Notes under the pieces: model-generated
Told to the model about the DNA's origin: nothing
The model's database searches: none
Seen by the model: the letters and a program-made list of their open reading frames with translations, nothing else
In this document: in pieces, positions 6,357 through 7,844 of the stretch
Layout of the letters: the number at the start of each line of letters is the position of its first letter
How positions within the stretch are numbered: the first letter of the stretch is position 1
NCBI GenBank assembly: GCA_019323665.1
Contig: JAHWHA010000048.1
Coordinates: forward strand, 1 to 7,844
Reading direction: 5' to 3'
Source of the DNA: Candidatus Woesearchaeota archaeon
GTDB taxonomy: Archaea; Nanobdellota; Nanobdellia; Woesearchaeales; JAGVZT01
Length of the DNA: 7,844 nucleotides
Translations under genes and position numbers: made by a program

Positions 6357-7652
6357 ATGGACCCAAAGAATTTCTTGTTTGTATCGTATGACGCACTTAT
6401 CGGAGATATTGCGTGGCAGTGTGTCAAGGAAGGGCACGGTGTCAAGTATTACATAAAAGATAAGGACGAAGCAGATGTTGCAGATGGTTTTGTGCCAAAA
6501 ACCGAGAACTGGAAGGAAGAACTTGACTGGGCTGATGTTGTGATCTTTGATGATGTTTTAGGCCATGGCACAATGGCCAAAAAAGTCAGGGATTCTGGCA
6601 AGGCTGTGATTGGCGGGACACCTTACACTGACCGTCTTGAAGATGACCGCGCTTTTGGACAGGAGGAACTGAAGAAAGCTGGGGTTAACATATTGCCTTA
6701 CCAGGAGTTCCGTTCTTTTGATGATGCTATATCATTTGTGCAGAGCAACCCTGGCAAGTATGTCATCAAACCAAGTGGCCAAGCTGCCAACATGAAAGGA
6801 CTTCTCTTTATTGGAGAAGAAGATGACGGCAAGGATGTTATCCAGGTGCTTGGTGATTATCAAAAAGCTTGGGCAAAGAAGATTCCATTATTTCAACTGC
6901 AGAAGCGTGTTTCTGGTGTGGAGATCGCGGTTGGAGCATTCTTCAACGGCAAGGAGTTTATCTATCCTATTAACGTGAATTTTGAGCACAAAAAGCTTTT
7001 TCCTGGCAATCTCGGACCTTCAACAGGTGAGATGGGAACTTCTATGTTTTGGAGCTCACCCAATAAGTTGTTCAACAACACTCTCAAGAAGATGGAACCA
7101 ATACTTGCCCAGGAGAACTATGTGGGCTATGTTGATATTAATACAATTGTGAACAATTATGGCATTTATCCTTTGGAATGGACAACCAGATTTGGCTATC
7201 CAACCATTTTTATCCAGCAAGAGGGTATGCTTGCACCGATAAGTGATTTTTTATATGAACTTGCGCACCAAAACAAACCTCAGTTAAGAGTCAAGTCAGG
7301 CTTCCAGGTGGGAGTTAGGATTGTTGTACCTCCTTTCCCATTCAGGGACAGGCAGACCTTTGAGGTTAAGTCGAAGGACAGCATTGTGCACTTCAAGAAT
7401 AACAAGAGCAAGGATGGCGTTCATATTGAGGATGTAAAATTGGTGAATGACCAGTGGGTTGTTACTGGGCATTCTGGTGTGATTCTTGTGATTTGCGGCA
7501 CTGGTTCAACAATGAAACAGGCACAAGCCCAGGCTTATAACAGGATCAACCATATTATTTTGCCGCACATGTACTATCGGACCGACATCGGGGACAGATG
7601 GTTTGAAGATAGTGACAGGCTCCATTCTTGGGGTTATCTAAGAGAGATTTAA
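6357..7652 (+). CDS. PurD-like (phosphoribosylamine-glycine ligase family) ATP-grasp ligase
   Basis: At 431 residues it has the full length and domain order of PurD, which joins glycine to phosphoribosylamine with ATP. There is an N-terminal Rossmann-like domain (5-95), an ATP-grasp domain (about 96-315) and a C-terminal domain (316-431). Family marks include the ATP lysine K138 in YVIKPSG, SGVEIAVGAFF (186-196), EHKKLF (210-215), GPSTGEMG (220-227), GVRIVVPPFPF (319-329), the GTGSTMKQA turn (381-389) and YRTDIGDR (407-414). It departs from real PurD at key places. The GGREHA motif near the N-terminus is missing (FVSYDALIGD instead), and the NARFGDPE segment reads TTRFGYPT after a retained E274. 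Purine synthesis is therefore doubtful; an ATP-dependent amide ligase with another substrate is equally possible. The next gene begins directly after its stop codon, so the two are probably cotranslated. Confidence 0.8.
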   Translation: MDPKNFLFVSYDALIGDIAWQCVKEGHGVKYYIKDKDEADVADGFVPKTENWKEELDWADVVIFDDVLGHGTMAKKVRDSGKAVIGGTPYTDRLEDDRAFGQEELKKAGVNILPYQEFRSFDDAISFVQSNPGKYVIKPSGQAANMKGLLFIGEEDDGKDVIQVLGDYQKAWAKKIPLFQLQKRVSGVEIAVGAFFNGKEFIYPINVNFEHKKLFPGNLGPSTGEMGTSMFWSSPNKLFNNTLKKMEPILAQENYVGYVDINTIVNNYGIYPLEWTTRFGYPTIFIQQEGMLAPISDFLYELAHQNKPQLRVKSGFQVGVRIVVPPFPFRDRQTFEVKSKDSIVHFKNNKSKDGVHIEDVKLVNDQWVVTGHSGVILVICGTGSTMKQAQAQAYNRINHIILPHMYYRTDIGDRWFEDSDRLHSWGYLREI

Positions 7653-7844
7653 ATGCAAATATCTGTAGTTGAAGATATTTCTGAATGCGAAGAATTATGG
7701 AAAAGATTCAGCCCAGGCAACAATGTATGGGAGCTCTGGGATGTGGCTTATTCCCTATATTCTCCTGAATGTTACAAGCCTTATTTTATTGTGCTGAAAG
7801 AGGACAAAAAAGAGATTGGTCTGTTGCCGCTGTGGTTTGACAAT
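7653..7844 (+). CDS. Probable GNAT/FemAB-like acyltransferase (3' partial)
   Basis: Only the first 64 residues are in the window; the frame is still open at the right edge. The ATG follows the ATP-grasp stop codon with no base between, and a weak purine-rich GAGAGAT lies just upstream. After an N-terminal helix (ISECEELWKRF) comes a WELWDVAYSLY helix, then a strand PYFIVLKE, a turn with charged residues and GLLPLWF. This resembles the N-terminal half of BioF2-like/FemAB-related acetyltransferases, where a strand carrying the phrase I-G-L-L-P-L follows the first helices. The acetyl-CoA or tRNA binding part is not visible, so the class is tentative and the substrate unknown. Its tight coupling to the ATP-grasp gene implies a shared pathway. 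Confidence 0.6.
   Translation, partial: MQISVVEDISECEELWKRFSPGNNVWELWDVAYSLYSPECYKPYFIVLKEDKKEIGLLPLWFDN

Noticed and set aside
6229..6456. A 75-codon plus-strand frame starting with TTG right after the exchanger stop
   Set aside because: It runs through the oligo-T tract and the TATA box and overlaps the start of the ATP-grasp gene in another frame; no ribosome site supports it.
1..7844. tRNA, rRNA, CRISPR array, insertion sequence or attachment site
   Set aside because: No cloverleaf, regular spaced repeats, transposase frames or terminal inverted repeats were found; coding density is high and base use is even.

Overview
The window looks like a piece of an archaeal chromosome, most likely from a DPANN lineage such as Woesearchaeota or a relative. 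Four things point there. A surface protein carries a PGF-pre-PGF-type domain. Several genes have archaeal TATA-like boxes about 26-27 bases before the ATG and no Shine-Dalgarno site, as expected for leaderless transcripts. A winged-helix regulator is fused to a TrmB-like, non-catalytic PLD-fold domain. The last full gene is a strongly diverged PurD-like ATP-grasp protein. The phylum is an inference; the archaeal assignment is firmer.

Layout. Bases 2-1438 (+) hold the 3' part of a membrane-anchored surface glycoprotein whose start lies off the left edge. Three bases later, on the opposite strand, ends the regulator (1442-2284, -). A short AT-rich divergent promoter region separates it from an unrecognised 240-residue soluble protein (2421-3143, +) that has an exceptionally good Shine-Dalgarno site. 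Next is a membrane-tethered transglutaminase-like protein (3264-3938, +) with an intact Cys-His-Asp triad. A textbook TATA box then starts a two-gene transport operon: a CPA2/Kef-type cation/proton antiporter without an RCK domain (4004-5176) and a CaCA-family Na+/Ca2+ exchanger (5170-6228), overlapping by 7 bases. A second operon starts near 6345: the PurD-like ATP-grasp protein (6357-7652), followed with no gap by the beginning of a probable acetyltransferase-like protein that runs off the right edge (7653-7844).

How the genes may work together. The antiporter and exchanger are the clearest functional pair: one moves monovalent cations against protons, the other could use a sodium gradient to move calcium. 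The surface glycoprotein and the tethered transglutaminase-like protein both act outside the membrane and may belong to envelope biogenesis, but they are not in one operon. The ATP-grasp/acetyltransferase-like pair is the least understood. The ATP-grasp enzyme has lost PurD hallmark residues, no other purine gene is visible, and its translational partner looks like an acyl- or aminoacyl-transferase. It may therefore be an amide-bond-forming modification system and not a step of purine synthesis. No RNA genes, mobile elements or CRISPR arrays were seen.
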